The position numbers and the translations under genes were made by a program. Under the pieces are notes generated by a model, which was not told the origin of the DNA, did not search any database, and saw only the letters and a list, made by a program, of their open reading frames with translations. 45,919 nt of DNA from Ophiocordyceps camponoti-saundersi (nom. inval.) (taxonomy: Eukaryota > Ascomycota > Sordariomycetes > Hypocreales > Ophiocordycipitaceae): contig PDHQ01000276.1 of NCBI GenBank assembly GCA_003339415.1, positions 1 through 45,919 of the forward strand. Reading direction: 5' to 3'. This document shows positions 19,116 to 30,356 of this stretch, one piece after another (the stretch's first letter is position 1; each line of letters starts with the position of its first letter).

Positions 19116-20856
19116 TCATGTACCGCCGCCTACCTTCTTCTTTTGAAACTTTCCCCTCGCCGAAACCCTGCCCTCGGCGGGAAGGGCCCGCCAGCCGGTG
19201 AAGACGTAGCCCTCAGAGCCGCCACGAGCTGTCATGTACGGATGCGTCCGCCCTGGCAGGACTTGCCACCTCTTTGCTCGGCTGGTCTGCACTGTCGCGC
19301 CCAGAACCAGAGTCGGATTGAGGGGGAACTCGGTCGTGCCCTCCCAGCGCTCCAGCTCGGCCGCCGTCAGGCCCTCGGCTGCGGCCGGCGGCGAAGACAG
19401 CCAGGCGGCGCGGCGAGCGATGGTGAAGCAGTCGGCCAGCCTCGTCAGGGGCTCGATGTGCGGCGAGTAGACGGCAATGGGACTGCCACCGGCCAGAAGC
19501 GGCAGTGCATGGCGCAAGACAGAGACAGGATCCATGGTACTGGCGACGGCAAGGCCGCAGAAGCCGCCGGCGCGGGTTCCGTCAACGACCTGGTGGATGC
19601 GGGCCCAGCGACGGCGCTTGCGGAAATAGTTGCCGCGCCGGTTCGGCTTCCAGGACGCGAGGTCTTCGGCTGACACGTCCGGGGGCCGCTCGGCATAGGC
19701 TGGGTCGTCATTGGGGCTGACGAGCTGCAGCCACGATATGGCCAGCAAATGGGTGAAGAGCGGATGGTGAGGAGCAGGCGGATTAGGGTCACTGGCGTCG
19801 TAGTCGAAGTAGCGTAAGAGGGAGAGATTGGGCTGCGAGTTTGCGTGAAGAAGCGTGATGGTGTTTCCGGAGGCGTAGTGGTCGTCCATGTCCTTTCCGC
19901 GTCGAGGACGCCTGCGTGAGAAGCTGGTCCGCTGGCGTTTGGGAGAAGTCTCTTCGATCTTTATTGTTTCGTCGGGCTTGGTGTCGTTCGTGTCGTCGGG
20001 CTTTGTATTCTCGGTCTCGGTCTCAGTCTCGGCTGCGGCATCATCCCGATACAGGATACCCATAGACTCGGCCATGGCAGCAACCAAGAGGCCACCGGTA
20101 TCGTCGACGGCCAGCCATCTGCCATTACTGCCGCCAAAGTGGACGTCGGCCCAGCAGGAGACGAGGCCGATGAGCTCGAGACGCATGTCAAGGATCTTGG
20201 CCGGTTCGCGCACCTCGAGCATCCAACGAGCCAGTAGCGGCACGTCGACGGGGAGGACGGTGAAGCGACGCAGGAACTTTCTCTCCTTGAGCAGCCGGTA
20301 TTTGGCTAGAGAAAATGCCGACTTTTGGTCCAGCGCCGTATGCGATAGCATCAGTTTGGCGACAAGCTCCTTACCGGCGTCGACACCCCTGCGCTTGAGA
20401 TCCTCGATCTCGGCCGTCGTCAGCGTCTGGCGTGAGGAGCCACCCGGGTCTTCGTCTTCATCTTGCGCTACAACGACGCTCTCGGCCTCGGCTTCGTCGT
20501 CGCCGTCTACAAGCGTCGGTTCCTCGACTGGCGTCTCATCGTCGGCCGTTTCTGCCAGGAGGTCCGCGTTGAGCTCCGTGCCAGGTACGACCCGCAGACG
20601 CGAAAAGGACTCGCCCTCTCGCCGCTCTTGGACCTCGTATGTCAGATGAAAGGGCCGCTCAATCAGCAGGTTGCTAGGAAAGGAGCCGTATTTGCCCAAC
20701 GAGATGGTTCTGCTCATGAGCTGTCAGTCCTGCTGCAGGGCCGGGACTGAGCCGTTGTCACACCCACGTATTGGGCGTGATTTGGAGCACGCGTAGCGTC
20801 TCGTTAGGCAGCTTCAGAGCAGCCCATCCGTGAGGCTGCACTGAGTTGCGAGCCAT
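19116..20856 (-). CDS. TRM6: tRNA (adenine-58-N1)-methyltransferase non-catalytic subunit
   Basis: Two exons, complement(19116-20709, 20768-20856); the 58-nt intron has donor GTGGGT, acceptor GCAG and phase 2; 560 residues. Exon 1 encodes the N-terminal beta-barrel start (MARNSVQPHGWAALKLPNE); splicing restores the TPNTTISLGKYGSFPSNLLI signature of Gcd10/Trm6 proteins. Following parts are an acidic linker (about 80-120), the helical LKRRGVDAGKELVAKL segment, and a Rossmann-like C-terminal half in which the catalytic subunit's SAM-binding signature is not seen, as expected. Residues about 235-285 are a charged, probably disordered insert. With Trm61 the family forms the heterotetramer methylating A58 of tRNA, including initiator tRNA. 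It is convergent with ARPC3, with 119 bp between stops. The start at 20856 fits the family; an in-frame ATG at 20979 is possible. Confidence 0.92.
20710..20767 (-). other. TRM6 intron
   Basis: 58 nt, minus strand, GTGGGT donor; a GACTGACAG branch/acceptor-like tract sits inside and the used acceptor is GAGCAG at 20711-20710. Frame and family motif support this acceptor. Confidence 0.85.
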
Positions 20857-21453
20857 TGCGAGGATTGGGAGGCCTAGGGCGCTCGAGAGCGGGCACCAGG
20901 TTGGTGCCTGACGGAACTCGCAACAGGAAGCCATAGCTATCCGTACATATATCCTTATCGATTTGAAAATTTCGGACACGCTTTACTAATACCTGGACTT
21001 GTGGCGCGGGGCACTTAGAAGGATTTTTAAGGGTGGTGAGCGCTGATAATGCACGAGGCCCCCCCTGTAAATGCCAGGGAGCACAACTGCAATAGAAAGT
21101 CTGCTACGGGAGTATGTATGTGCACGGCTCGTTCCCAAGGCTTGAGAAGAGAACTGAGGGACAAAGAGAAGAGCCATCCAATGTAACAACTGAATAAGGT
21201 CATTAGGCGGGATGAAGATGCAATACCTGTTATAGAGGTATATATGCAGATATCCATCGTCCTGATGAAGGACCCGTCCAAGTGGGCCAAAGACAGTAAC
21301 CTCTGTGGGCCGCCGCCAATCACGTGTAACTGTACTATCTTCTGTCGTCATTCGTCAACCCCACACCGAGCACATCCACCTTGCTCATCTACAGACACGC
21401 CTTCACCGAGCTTTACCGAGGCCAAGCCCCTACCTCAGTCCGTCCCCGTCGGA
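20857..21453. other. Promoter of TRM6 and 3' flank of the monooxygenase gene
   Basis: No gene supported. Open frames on both strands lack a recognisable family or splice logic. The left part must hold the TRM6 promoter. Confidence 0.55.
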
Positions 21454-23497
21454 CTATCTGGCATGCGGTTTCCGACCTTTACATCTAGCCATGCTCAGGG
21501 CCGCCGCAAGCAGATTCACCAAACCAAACCAAGCATACAAGGACAAGCTGATGGCCCCGAAAATGACCAAGGGGATCAGCGTGTACGTTATCAGATCTGT
21601 CGCCCAATCGTCAGCAGACTGCCTCCATCTTCGCCATCCAATCGATCGACGCTCACACAGCAGACCGCCAGAGCGACGGACAACGGCATACAGCTCGCCG
21701 CGCATGATGGCCTCAGCACCCGACTCCCAGCGCCACGGCCCGACGAGGCGAAACTTGGGGTTGAAGTTGGAGCCCATGGCCCAGGTGAAGAAGAGGCGCA
21801 ATCCCTTGCGAGCGATGTATGTCACCGTCGGCGCCGCGCCCATGTCTAGCGCAAGCTGGTAGGCGTAGGCTTCGTGGTCGACGCCGCCCTTGGACGCGAA
21901 GAAGTCGTATCCGCATCGCGGGTGCAGCCCAAAGTCCAGCTCGTACGTCGGCAGCGCATCGCGGTCGGGACCCCGGGGCATCGCCGTAGGGAATCGGGCC
22001 TGCAGGAGGCGCAGAACCCACAGCTGGGCCTGTAGCTCCGCCAGCGGCGGTATCGCCCCGATGGCTGGTCGGACGAAGCCGATAAAGGCCAGCGAGACGT
22101 CGTCGCTCTTGTACACGCCCCGGATGTCGGCCTGGCTCGGTCGGGGGTAGTCGGGGCCGAGAAAGGGAAAGTCGGCCGAGTAACCGGTAGCCAGAACGAC
22201 GACATCGGCCCGGATGCGCCGTCTTACGCCTGACTTGTCCTCTGTCACATGCATGAAGCCGTCGGCGTCGACGTGGCTCGGCCACTTCATCACGTCGATG
22301 CGCCGGCCCCCGGTATCGTTGAGGGGCACGTTGATGATGCTGGTCCGGAGTCGGTTCCACCACGACCGCGATCTATGGCCCTCTGATATGTACGGTAGGG
22401 CCCGGTTCGACTTGCAGAGGAAGACTGCCGTCTGGGTGAGCCCATGTCGCACCTTTGCCGCAGGCGGCATCACCTACTGGAGTCGAGCTTCTTCCGATCA
22501 CGGCTGATGTGTCCTTGCCATTGATCAGGGCCCTCCTCAGTGCCGGAGATGAGCCAGTGCATCTTCTTTACCCACTGATCGTAGGCCAACCATAACAGTC
22601 GACTGCGCTGTAGCACTGGGTGAGCATAGGCAGTGTCGAAGAGGCTAGCCACAGAGGTGTCGACGGGCTTATTAGGTCTTGTCGGGGAGTGTAGCCGCGG
22701 CGTCGGGATGATCTGTATATGCATGACATCAGCATGGCTCCTCGTCTTCGTCATATCTCAATGAGGTCTGGAACGACCTTGGGCGCACAGAACCAGCCAT
22801 CTCGGTGACAGATGGTGACAGAGGCCGTGGTCGACGTAACGGCGAGGTGAGCCAGATCCATGGCCGTCTCACCCGCGCCGCAGACGACGATATTGGCACC
22901 GCGGCCGAACTGCTCACGGCGCTTGAGTCGTGACGAGTGCATCACCACCGGCACCTTTTCGATGCCCGGGATATGCGGCACGTACGGGTCAACGTGAAGG
23001 CCCGTACAGACGGCGACGGCATCGCAGTTCCATCGAAACTCTCGCCCTTCTGGCTTGCGGATGGTCAGCACGTGTCCGACGCCGCCTGGCCCTCGTCTGA
23101 TACCCGTAACTCGGGCTTGACATTCGATGGCGCTGCCCAGATGAAAGGCCTCGACATAGGCGCCGAGGTAGGCGACGTATGCCTTGGGCGTGACGAAATC
23201 CGGCGCGTCCGTCGAGAGCCGAAAGTCGGAAAAGGCTGTCAGATATTTGGACGATACTAGCTTCAGGGTTGTAAGTGTAGGCAGTAGCAGCAGCAAGGAA
23301 AGGAAATAGGGGTCAAGGACGATAACTCGCACCTCGGCTTCTTCGTAGACTCGATAGACAAAGGTGCCTCCGATGCGATCCTCGGCTTCAAACAGTCGAA
23401 CCTCTATAGGCTCTACGGGGAAGAACAGATGTGCCGTGGAGAGGAACTTGAGCGTGGCCAGTCCGCCGGGGCCGCCGCCGATGACAGCAACCTTCAT
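21454..23497 (-). CDS. Flavin-containing monooxygenase-like protein with C-terminal membrane anchor
   Basis: Four exons, complement(21454-22424, 22478-22712, 22778-23260, 23333-23497); 617 residues. The start at 23497 places the FAD-binding GGGPGG at residues 7-12, right at the N-terminus. Intron removal gives AELVSSKYL, APKIIPTPR and DSIFLCKSN, all expected in class-B FMOs. The NADPH-binding GxGxxA is at 183-188 (GAGETA), preceded by the HSS segment near 163-165. ATGY at 373-376 is the usual C-terminal FMO motif. The last ~45 residues include a hydrophobic helix (about 577-607), suggesting ER-membrane anchoring. The enzyme should use NADPH, O2 and FAD to oxygenate a soft nucleophile (N or S); the substrate is unknown. 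No adjacent pathway genes reveal its role. Confidence 0.88.
22425..22477 (-). other. Monooxygenase intron 3
   Basis: 53 nt, donor GTAGGT, acceptor GGCAG. A nearer upstream AG (CCCAG) would shift the frame, so the second AG is chosen. Confidence 0.75.
22713..22777 (-). other. Monooxygenase intron 2
   Basis: 65 nt, unusual donor GTCGTT, branch-like GCTGATG, acceptor TACAG, phase 0. Reading through would end in a stop at 22751. Confidence 0.75.
23261..23332 (-). other. Monooxygenase intron 1
   Basis: 72 nt, donor GTGCGA, acceptor TGAAG, phase 0. The intron is open in frame but encodes a Leu-rich insertion unlike the family. Confidence 0.75.
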
Positions 23498-25896
23498 GGT
23501 GTGAGAGATCAAAGTACGAGCAAGAGTCAGGACGACGTTTACAGTCAAGAGAAGATTTGAGCCTCACAAGTCAGCCGGGATGAGACGGCCTTATAGCAAC
23601 TTCCTCTCGAATCCATCAACGTTGCGACCAGCTTTCCGCCGAGCCCTTCCAATCGAACCGGTCCGAGGGTTATAGGTTTCAGTCGAGGGCAGATGGAGGC
23701 TGAGAATCTAAGCTTGGGGATTGGCTGCCCAGCTCATGGAGACGCAAGCACGAGCTGAAGCGACCATGAGATCTTGGCGTGCTCCCCTTTCACAAAAGGA
23801 CTTGGGGATGGAACGGCCTTTACACGGGGTTGTGAATCCAATCAACGGTAGCACAGGGTCTCTGTTCCCCCCCCTTTGGCCCCCCCCTTTTTACCCCGTC
23901 AGCCCACCGAGTATGACTGTAAAGACCACGATCCATCACGGCGGGAACAGGATCATGCATCGTGAGTTTTGTTGAACCTATTGATGAAGAGAATCGTGCA
24001 AAGTATGCGATGCCTTGATATCTTTCCTTCTATACGGCTCATCCAGGGGGGGGGAAAAGACGAACGATTGGCCCTCGGTGAGACCGTCGCGCGAACCCGT
24101 CCCGTGTTTGTTAACAGAAGAGAAGAGCCGAGACGCAGTGGGTGATACAGCAGTGGCCGTTTCACATGTCATTGGCCCCTAGCTGCTTGCTTGCTGCTGA
24201 TGCTGCTGCCGTCGTCGGTGTAACGCGGCGGCAGGGCAGCAGTTGGAAGGGGATTCTCGGCCCGGGCCACGGCTTGACGGGCCGGCGAGGACGAGGCTGG
24301 CAGGTGTAATGTGCTGAAGCGAGCCGTGGACGGAGTCTAGGCCGCCGTCATACCTTTGTAGGTAATTCATCTGCAGTCGTCTTTGCCTGTTATTGTGAGA
24401 TTCTAGTCTGATCTGTCATCAGCAGCTTGAACAATGACACATGACGAGGGTAAAGAAACTGATACTTCCCCTTCGGCAAAGACGATGATGATACCAGCGG
24501 ATACAACCTCGCAACTCATACTGTTACCGGTTCATCGACCGCCGTAAAGGCTGCACAGAAATCTCTAGACACGGCAAGCAGAGGCGAGCAGCAACGTACA
24601 CGGATGGGGCACGAGTCCGCGGGCCACACCACCCTGAGTCGCGTGGCCCCGAGGGAAGCCGCTTGGCAGATGGGATTGAAACGGCGTACAGCCCGAACGG
24701 GGGAGGGGGTGGTGGTTTGGGCCGACGCTACTGTGGCACGCTTGGCGGGATGGGGACGACGATGGCGGCGGCGGCGGCGACGTCACGCAGGACTTGAAGC
24801 AAGGTCATTGACTATGAAGGGGAAATATATGAACATGGTGAGGGAGATTACATTCTGGTAGAGTGAGAGAGGGGTTTGAGGGGGAAGAAGGAGGACACGG
24901 GAATGAGAAGAGGAAGAGAGGGATTCCTAGTTAGAGGAACCTCACTTGGGAACGACGGTTCATGTATGTCAGTTAACAGGGAAGAAAGACGAGCGATTTG
25001 ACAGCTGGACAAAGTTAACGCGGCATAAACGTTGTAAACAAACAGCAGTATAGACAGACGCTGTTGACAATAACATCAAGGTTCTCTTAACAACAAACTA
25101 ACAGTGTAAAGGCTGTGAAAAAACATTGAGAGAAAATAGGCATGATCAACGTTGCAAGAGCATGCGGACAGACGAGTTTATAGGTTAGGGCTGGTAACCC
25201 ATGGGGACCGTCTGGAGTGAACGATAGATGGTTGCTTAAGTCTAAATACGGAAATTAGAACCAGCGGGTATTTTCATAGACAATAACCCGGCGGAGAAAA
25301 AGGGCTGGAGACTCCGCATAACGTGGAATGTTTGTGTGGACCCGAGGAAGAGAGGCGGCCTATGATGAGAAGCTGCTGCTCGTAAACAGAAAGAGTTGGC
25401 GATGCCTTGAACGTTCTTACAATGTGATTCGACCTTGCCATTCAGACGGGCTGTTTCTGCAACCTCCTTTGATAGACAACTACGGTGAGCTGAGTTGACA
25501 TGTCCATTTGTTGTGATGCAAAGACGTCAACTCAGAGGCTCCCGGCGTATGTATGTATGTATGAACATACATACGTTCAACCTGGCTTCTTGGTCCCCCC
25601 CTGGAAACGGCATAAATCTAGACTGGTAGTACCAGAGAGATAACGAGAGCTATGATGTCAATAGGGCCCCGCCGGCCCGTCTCTTGGCCTCATTCTCGAC
25701 CCAGTTAACTCCTCTTGTTGATACCGTTCATTTATTATTCTCCACTGAAGAAGATCACTGTCCGTAGAAATAGAAATAAAATGCCGTGTCTTCATCCTCT
25801 TCCCTCCTCATCTTTCCCCTTCCTCATCCTTGTTCTTCTTCACTCACTCTCAACTCTCGCTTGAAGCTTCGTTTTCCAACCACCAGCATTCTCGTC
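23498..25896. other. 2.4-kb intergenic region, divergent promoters
   Basis: No gene supported; it separates the divergent monooxygenase and GPI-protein genes. C and T runs lie at about 23870-23890, a GCT-rich stretch near 24185-24215 and Arg-rich GGC repeats near 24765-24782. A CT/TC-rich pyrimidine tract right before 25897 (25786-25860) resembles a fungal promoter or leader. Base composition is lower in GC from about 24900 rightwards. Confidence 0.55.
25547..25578. repeat. TATG/CATA inverted microsatellite (potential hairpin)
   Basis: GTATGTATG at 25555-25563 is followed after two bases by its perfect reverse complement CATACATAC at 25566-25574. The left arm belongs to a longer (GTAT)n run from 25547. 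The adjacent GAAC...GTTC pairing (25563-25578) is an alternative fold. Confidence 0.85.
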
Positions 25897-26524
25897 ATGA
25901 TCCGTTCCCTCGCTCTCCTCGCCCTCGCCGGCGCCACTACAAGAGCGGCAGCCGTCGAGCCGACCACGACAATCCAACTTTACCAAGGCCGAGTGGAAAC
26001 AGCGGCGAACGGCACCTGGGGTCTGTCCGTCATCACCGCAGGCCCCGAGGCGACGACGTACGAGGGCCAGCCCTACCCGGCAACTTGCACGCCCGGCGCC
26101 AGCGGGTGTGAACCCCAAAACGATGCCAAGTACAAGATTGTAACCGGCCCAAAGACCTACTCCTTTGGTTACTCGGACGAGTAAGTAGTAATTCGGATAT
26201 ACATATGCTGATAACTCTCAACTGCGCGAATTTGATCGCTGATTCCTCCTTACTTATAATAGCAAATTACAGGGCTCAACGAACTGTGACGTTGATCTGG
26301 AAGAGGATACCGCCGCTTGCAACCTTACCATATTCAAAGGAGACTACGGTCAATCGTTTCCGCGTCTCGTTCGCAATTACAAGGCTGGCATGAAAACGGC
26401 CTATGTCACTGCTGGCGTCGAGAAGTTGAAGAGCGGGAGTCCCGCGACGGCTTCTGGTGCTGTCGCTCGCAAGGCTCTTGTTGCTGGATTGGCTGCTCTT
26501 GTTGGCACCGTTGTCTTTTGCTGA
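25897..26524 (+). CDS. Small secreted GPI-anchored protein of unknown function
   Basis: Two exons, 25897-26180 and 26263-26524; 82-nt intron (donor GTAAGT, acceptor AATAG, phase 2); 181 residues. Residues 1-18 form a signal peptide with a hydrophobic LALLALAGA core. The mature part has four Cys (two in TCTPGASGC near 69-75, two in NCDVDLEEDTAAC near 103-115), probably two disulphides. N-glycosylation sequons include NGT near residue 44 and NLT near 116. The C-terminus has a small-residue omega-site region (GSPATASGA) followed by a basic and hydrophobic tail, fitting GPI attachment to the membrane or cell wall. No family recognised. It could be a wall protein or a surface protein used in host contact. 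An upstream in-frame ATG at 25786 would hide the signal peptide and is rejected. Confidence 0.85.
26181..26262 (+). other. Intron of the GPI-protein gene
   Basis: 82 nt, donor GTAAGT, acceptor TATAATAG. The next AG downstream (ACAG) breaks the frame. Confidence 0.8.
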
Positions 26525-26841
26525 GAGGGGGGGAGTGGTCGTAATGGCTGAGGTGTTTTGACATGTATAATACCAGTATAGATGCTGTTGATGGGAGATG
26601 ATATAGCCTGGCGTCGAGTTAATTGTATAGATAATTCTTAACATTCATCTACACATCTCCTTGGCATCATATCAGCTGGTCGGAGTTGACTGAAGGCGGA
26701 ACCAAAGGGACGGTGTAATGGCAGGCAACTATCTTAGACACACATCTACATTACTACAGGGGGCCCAAGTTGTTGAAAACCCATACGTCATCCATCATCA
26801 TCCCTTCCAAGTCCCCTTGAATCCTTCTCCCGACAACGGCA
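26525..26841. other. Convergent intergenic region
   Basis: The 3' flanks of the GPI-protein gene (+) and the carboxypeptidase gene (-). No gene seen. Short ATCATC repeats occur near 26788-26805. Confidence 0.6.
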
Positions 26842-28287
26842 TCAGTTCCCTTTCAACTCTCCCTTCATGAACCGGTCAACGAGATCAAGTGTTCCCTCAG
26901 ACTGATCTCGAATGGCAAAATGACCGGCGTCGAAGATTCTCACAAAGCTGAGGCCATCCGCCGACTTGATGTTCCCATACTCTTTCTCTTTCCCATCCGA
27001 AGCAACGCTAAGCGCTTTCGTCTCAGCCTTGTTAAAGGCTTCACGTCCGGACCACTCGAGAGCGTTGGTCCAGTCACGGTTCCCAAGCCAGTTGCAGATG
27101 TAGTCTCCGTCACCGGCGAAGACGAGAACGGGGATCTTCTTCTCTAGTAACTGAACCACCTGCTTCTGCAACGATTTGGCCCCGTCGCCCGTTCTCTGGA
27201 CGTCAGCGCCGGTAGTCGAGTTGCAAGTCTCCCACTTCTCGACCACCTCGACTCCCAGCGCTTTCTGAACCTCGGCCAGGTTAAGCCATTCCACGATGGG
27301 CTCGACGTTGTCAGTGCAGAAGTTGCTGGAGTTGCCCAGACACGGTTTTCGAAGGTCGTATACGTTGAGGCCGGGCTTCAAGCTCAACGGTTTCGCGAAA
27401 CACTGCCCAAAGGCATTCAGGCAAGTCTCGGATTCCTCTTTCTCGCTGCATTCTTGCAGTAGTTCCTTACACACTGGTTCGGCGGCCTCGAGTGCCGCGC
27501 AGGCCGATTCGTTGAAGACGGCAGGGATGCCTCCTTCGCCGCAGCCCATTGGCCGGAAGGCTGGGAACTGGACCTTGGGATCGGTCAAGCCGTTTCCGAT
27601 GATGGCGCCCTTGAGGTTGATGTCGCTCTCCGGCTTCGATAGTATCTCGGCCGCGATGGCGGGGACGAAGTGGCCAGAGTATGAAGTGCCCGATACGTAA
27701 AAGTCCTGCTTTGCGTACTCGGGGAACTGCTTCAAGAAGGTGGTCATGGCGGTGAGGACATCCTTGGCTGCGTCGATTGAGGTATTGACATGTTTGCTGG
27801 TATGCGAGAAGCCCGTGTTGGCCGGCTGATCGAGGAAGATCATAGAGGTCCGATTTATCCAGGAGAAGGGGTTGAACTCGGGTTGGAGCTTCTCGTTAAT
27901 CCTCGCCGGTCCGACCTGTTGAAGGAGTCCCAGCATGGAAGAGCAGGCAGGACCTCCCTCGACCCAGAGCGTGACGGGGTCTTTGGCCGGATCGCCTCGA
28001 GACTCAAAGAACCCTACTCGGAAGTTAGAAGGGAAGAACATGGCATGGAGTCGTCAACGATGGGAACACAGAGAATACTACTGACAGAAGAACGTGTGCT
28101 TATCCTCCTCCTCATTGTCGATGTAGCCGCTGAACTGCTTGACCTTGTCGACGCCTAATACCGACGTGTCGAAGGTCCGGACTTTGGCACCCTTGCTAAC
28201 CTCTCCCGCGGTTTTGTTCTCTTCTGCAGCGGCAGCGGCGTGTATCGAGGCCGCGGCCAAAGCCAGAGCCGAGAAAGAAAGCCTCAT
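26842..28287 (-). CDS. Secreted S10 serine carboxypeptidase homologue with altered substrate-site residues
   Basis: Two exons, complement(26842-28013, 28086-28287); 72-nt intron (donor GTCAGT, acceptor GAGTAG, phase 1); 457 residues. Splicing creates the family segment KHTFFWFFESRGDP. Signal peptide at about 1-21 (Ala-rich). The catalytic triad is present: Ser178 in GTSYSG, Asp371 in GDGDYICNWLG, His432 in DAGHFAIRDQ. Two segments that bind the substrate's C-terminal carboxylate in carboxypeptidase Y differ: the usual WxNGGPGC reads WVEGGPAC (residues 84-91, Asn to Glu and Gly to Ala) and the usual GESYAG reads GTSYSG (Glu to Thr). Many Cys and several N-glycosylation sequons fit a secreted or vacuolar protein. 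It may be a carboxypeptidase with changed specificity or an acyltransferase-type derivative. Confidence 0.88.
28014..28085 (-). other. Carboxypeptidase intron
   Basis: 72 nt, donor GTCAGT, acceptor GAGTAG, phase 1. An in-frame TAG just past the donor rules out read-through. Confidence 0.85.
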
Positions 28288-30356
28288 TATGTCCTTGATG
28301 GAAAAGAATTGCGTGATACAAGATCGATTACGTCTGAAGGTGTAAGATGGTTTACGCACAGCGTCAAACCGAGAATGTCCAGCGGAGGGTTGTTTCTGTC
28401 TGTTTTGCTCGTCATCTGAATAGAGGAAAGGGGTCTTGCTTTTCATCCTCTAGGCGTGGAAAGCGATTCAGGCCATAAGCAATCCCTGATTTCTCTTAGA
28501 GTCGCACCAGAGTCTCGCCGCGACTAAGAATTACCTACTTGAGAAGGAGTGCATGACTGAGTGATGAGCTCGTCTCGACTACCAAGACTGCAAGTCAATG
28601 ACTCTGCAGTTAGATATTGGACAGTTTATGAAACGAGTGATGGGATCACAACCTCAGCCGTCAGCCTTAGTCTTCAGAGAGCAGGCATGACGAGACTACA
28701 CACTCCTTTCTGATCTCGTTTCACGTAATGACGTATGCCTAAAAGGTAAAGAAGGCCATCTTCTGAAGCCGGGCGGGCGGGAAGCTGGGCTGAAACTTGG
28801 CAGCCTCCGTATCTTTCAGGGGTATCCTTCAGATTCTCAACCGACCCTTGGCAGCAAGAAGCCGAGACGGGCAGAGCGGACCGTCGGCTTTTCCTGAGCA
28901 AACTTCACACGTGTTGCCAAGGTTGAACCTTGATGAGATGTCTTCCGATTTAGATTGTCTCTCTCTTTTAGACTTGAGTGAGAAGAGGTTTGGATACGCG
29001 GTATAGCCGTACATGTTGGGAGGGCATGTGACTGAATCGCGTTGCTCTGCCCTTTGCTAGTTTCTCCTCTAATCAACTGACTTGTATCTGACATGCCTCT
29101 CTATGGACATGTGTAATCCATGCGAGTCAGTGATTCCGACTGTTCACCCCAATATGCTTGTCTTTTAGCTCAAGTCTGTATCAAGTTTAAGAGGCAACGA
29201 ACCGATGTAAAGATCCGAGCGATGTCTTCTTCCCCGAATCATCGCTCCAGCTTGACGGTCGTTGCGCATGGCGGTTCACGTCCTAAAGTATGAAGCCGCT
29301 TGGCCAGCCGGAGCTCATCCATACGCCTCATCAGGATAAACCTAGTTATGAAAAATCTCTATAGAGGATCGTCCTCTGCCAAGTATGACGTGTACTAAGC
29401 GGTCCGCGCTCCCCACGTGTGACCTCCAGGTCCAAAGCGCACTTCCAGCTCAACACGAGAAACCAACAAGCTCATTAATCTGGGTCTAGAAGGTGTCATA
29501 ATGAAAGAGCCCGTAGCCCCATAACCATATATAAATACATGTATCTCTCATGCCAAGTTGTGTCCGCTTGTCCGTCGCAGCGATGACTCGTGGTTGAGGC
29601 TGTTCGCTCAACTTTCATCCAGAGAGCTCGTATTAGAACGAGGGCGATGAGATTTCATCTTCACGTGGTAAAATCTCGCAGCCATTTGAGTGCTTCTTAG
29701 AAGACTGGAATTATTCAGAGGTTAGGAGAAGTCCTCATTGGTCATCTCTTCGATTAACCTTTGATACGCGTTCGCCAAGTGCCCTTGGCCAAGTGTCAAG
29801 GGGTCGCTTACCTCCGGCAAAGGATGAACTTGTTCTTGGCTTCTTCGACTGTTCTCTGCACTGGATCTTATATTAGCCAAGTGAATAGTTACGAAAACTA
29901 GCTCAGGAAGTTCAGTCCTAGGGGTCGATCCGTCCACTCAAGGCCTCGAATGCTGTGCATGTCTATATACTAGCACATAAACACATACATACGTAGTTAT
30001 TGACAACTAGGTTTAGCCAAGGTATGAGCAGGTTCCGATTTTAGTAACTGGACCAGCGGAGTGTAGACACGAGTCTCGGATTAAAGCCATTAAGGAGGGA
30101 GAAGAGGAAGATGGAGATGGAGAAGATGAAGATGGAGCGAGTGAGAATCTACACTTGTCAGTTTTCCCCATCCTAGGTATGTTCTCAGCACGGCAGTTGT
30201 AAGCTCGTAAGGTCAAGAATGCAGAGAAAGAATTTGGGATGCAAATTGAAGCTGAAGCGACGGCAGCTCGTCTGCCTGCCTAGGTATATATACTGGAGGC
30301 CCGTTGTACTTGGACGTCGACTCCTCCTTGGTTGTAGATAGTAAAACGAGATAACA
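28288..30356. other. 2.1-kb divergent intergenic region
   Basis: Lies between the minus-strand carboxypeptidase gene and the plus-strand enterotoxin-like gene, so it carries both promoters. No gene supported; open frames of 60-85 codons lack family or splice support. Composition is closer to 50% GC than in the left half of the window and microsatellites are scarce. Confidence 0.55.
30285..30292 (+). promoter_or_regulatory. TATA-like element of the enterotoxin-like gene
   Basis: TATATATA lies 65 bp upstream of the ATG at 30357, a plausible TATA box giving a short leader. Confidence 0.5.

Noticed and set aside
23640..23680. B-box-like GGTTCGATT on the minus strand, possible tRNA
   Set aside because: The flanking bases do not form a T-stem, and no A-box or acceptor stem is found.
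21454..28287. Secondary-metabolite cluster suggested by the monooxygenase and altered carboxypeptidase
   Set aside because: No polyketide synthase, NRPS, terpene synthase, transporter or cluster regulator lies in the window, and the two genes are separated by long intergenic DNA.
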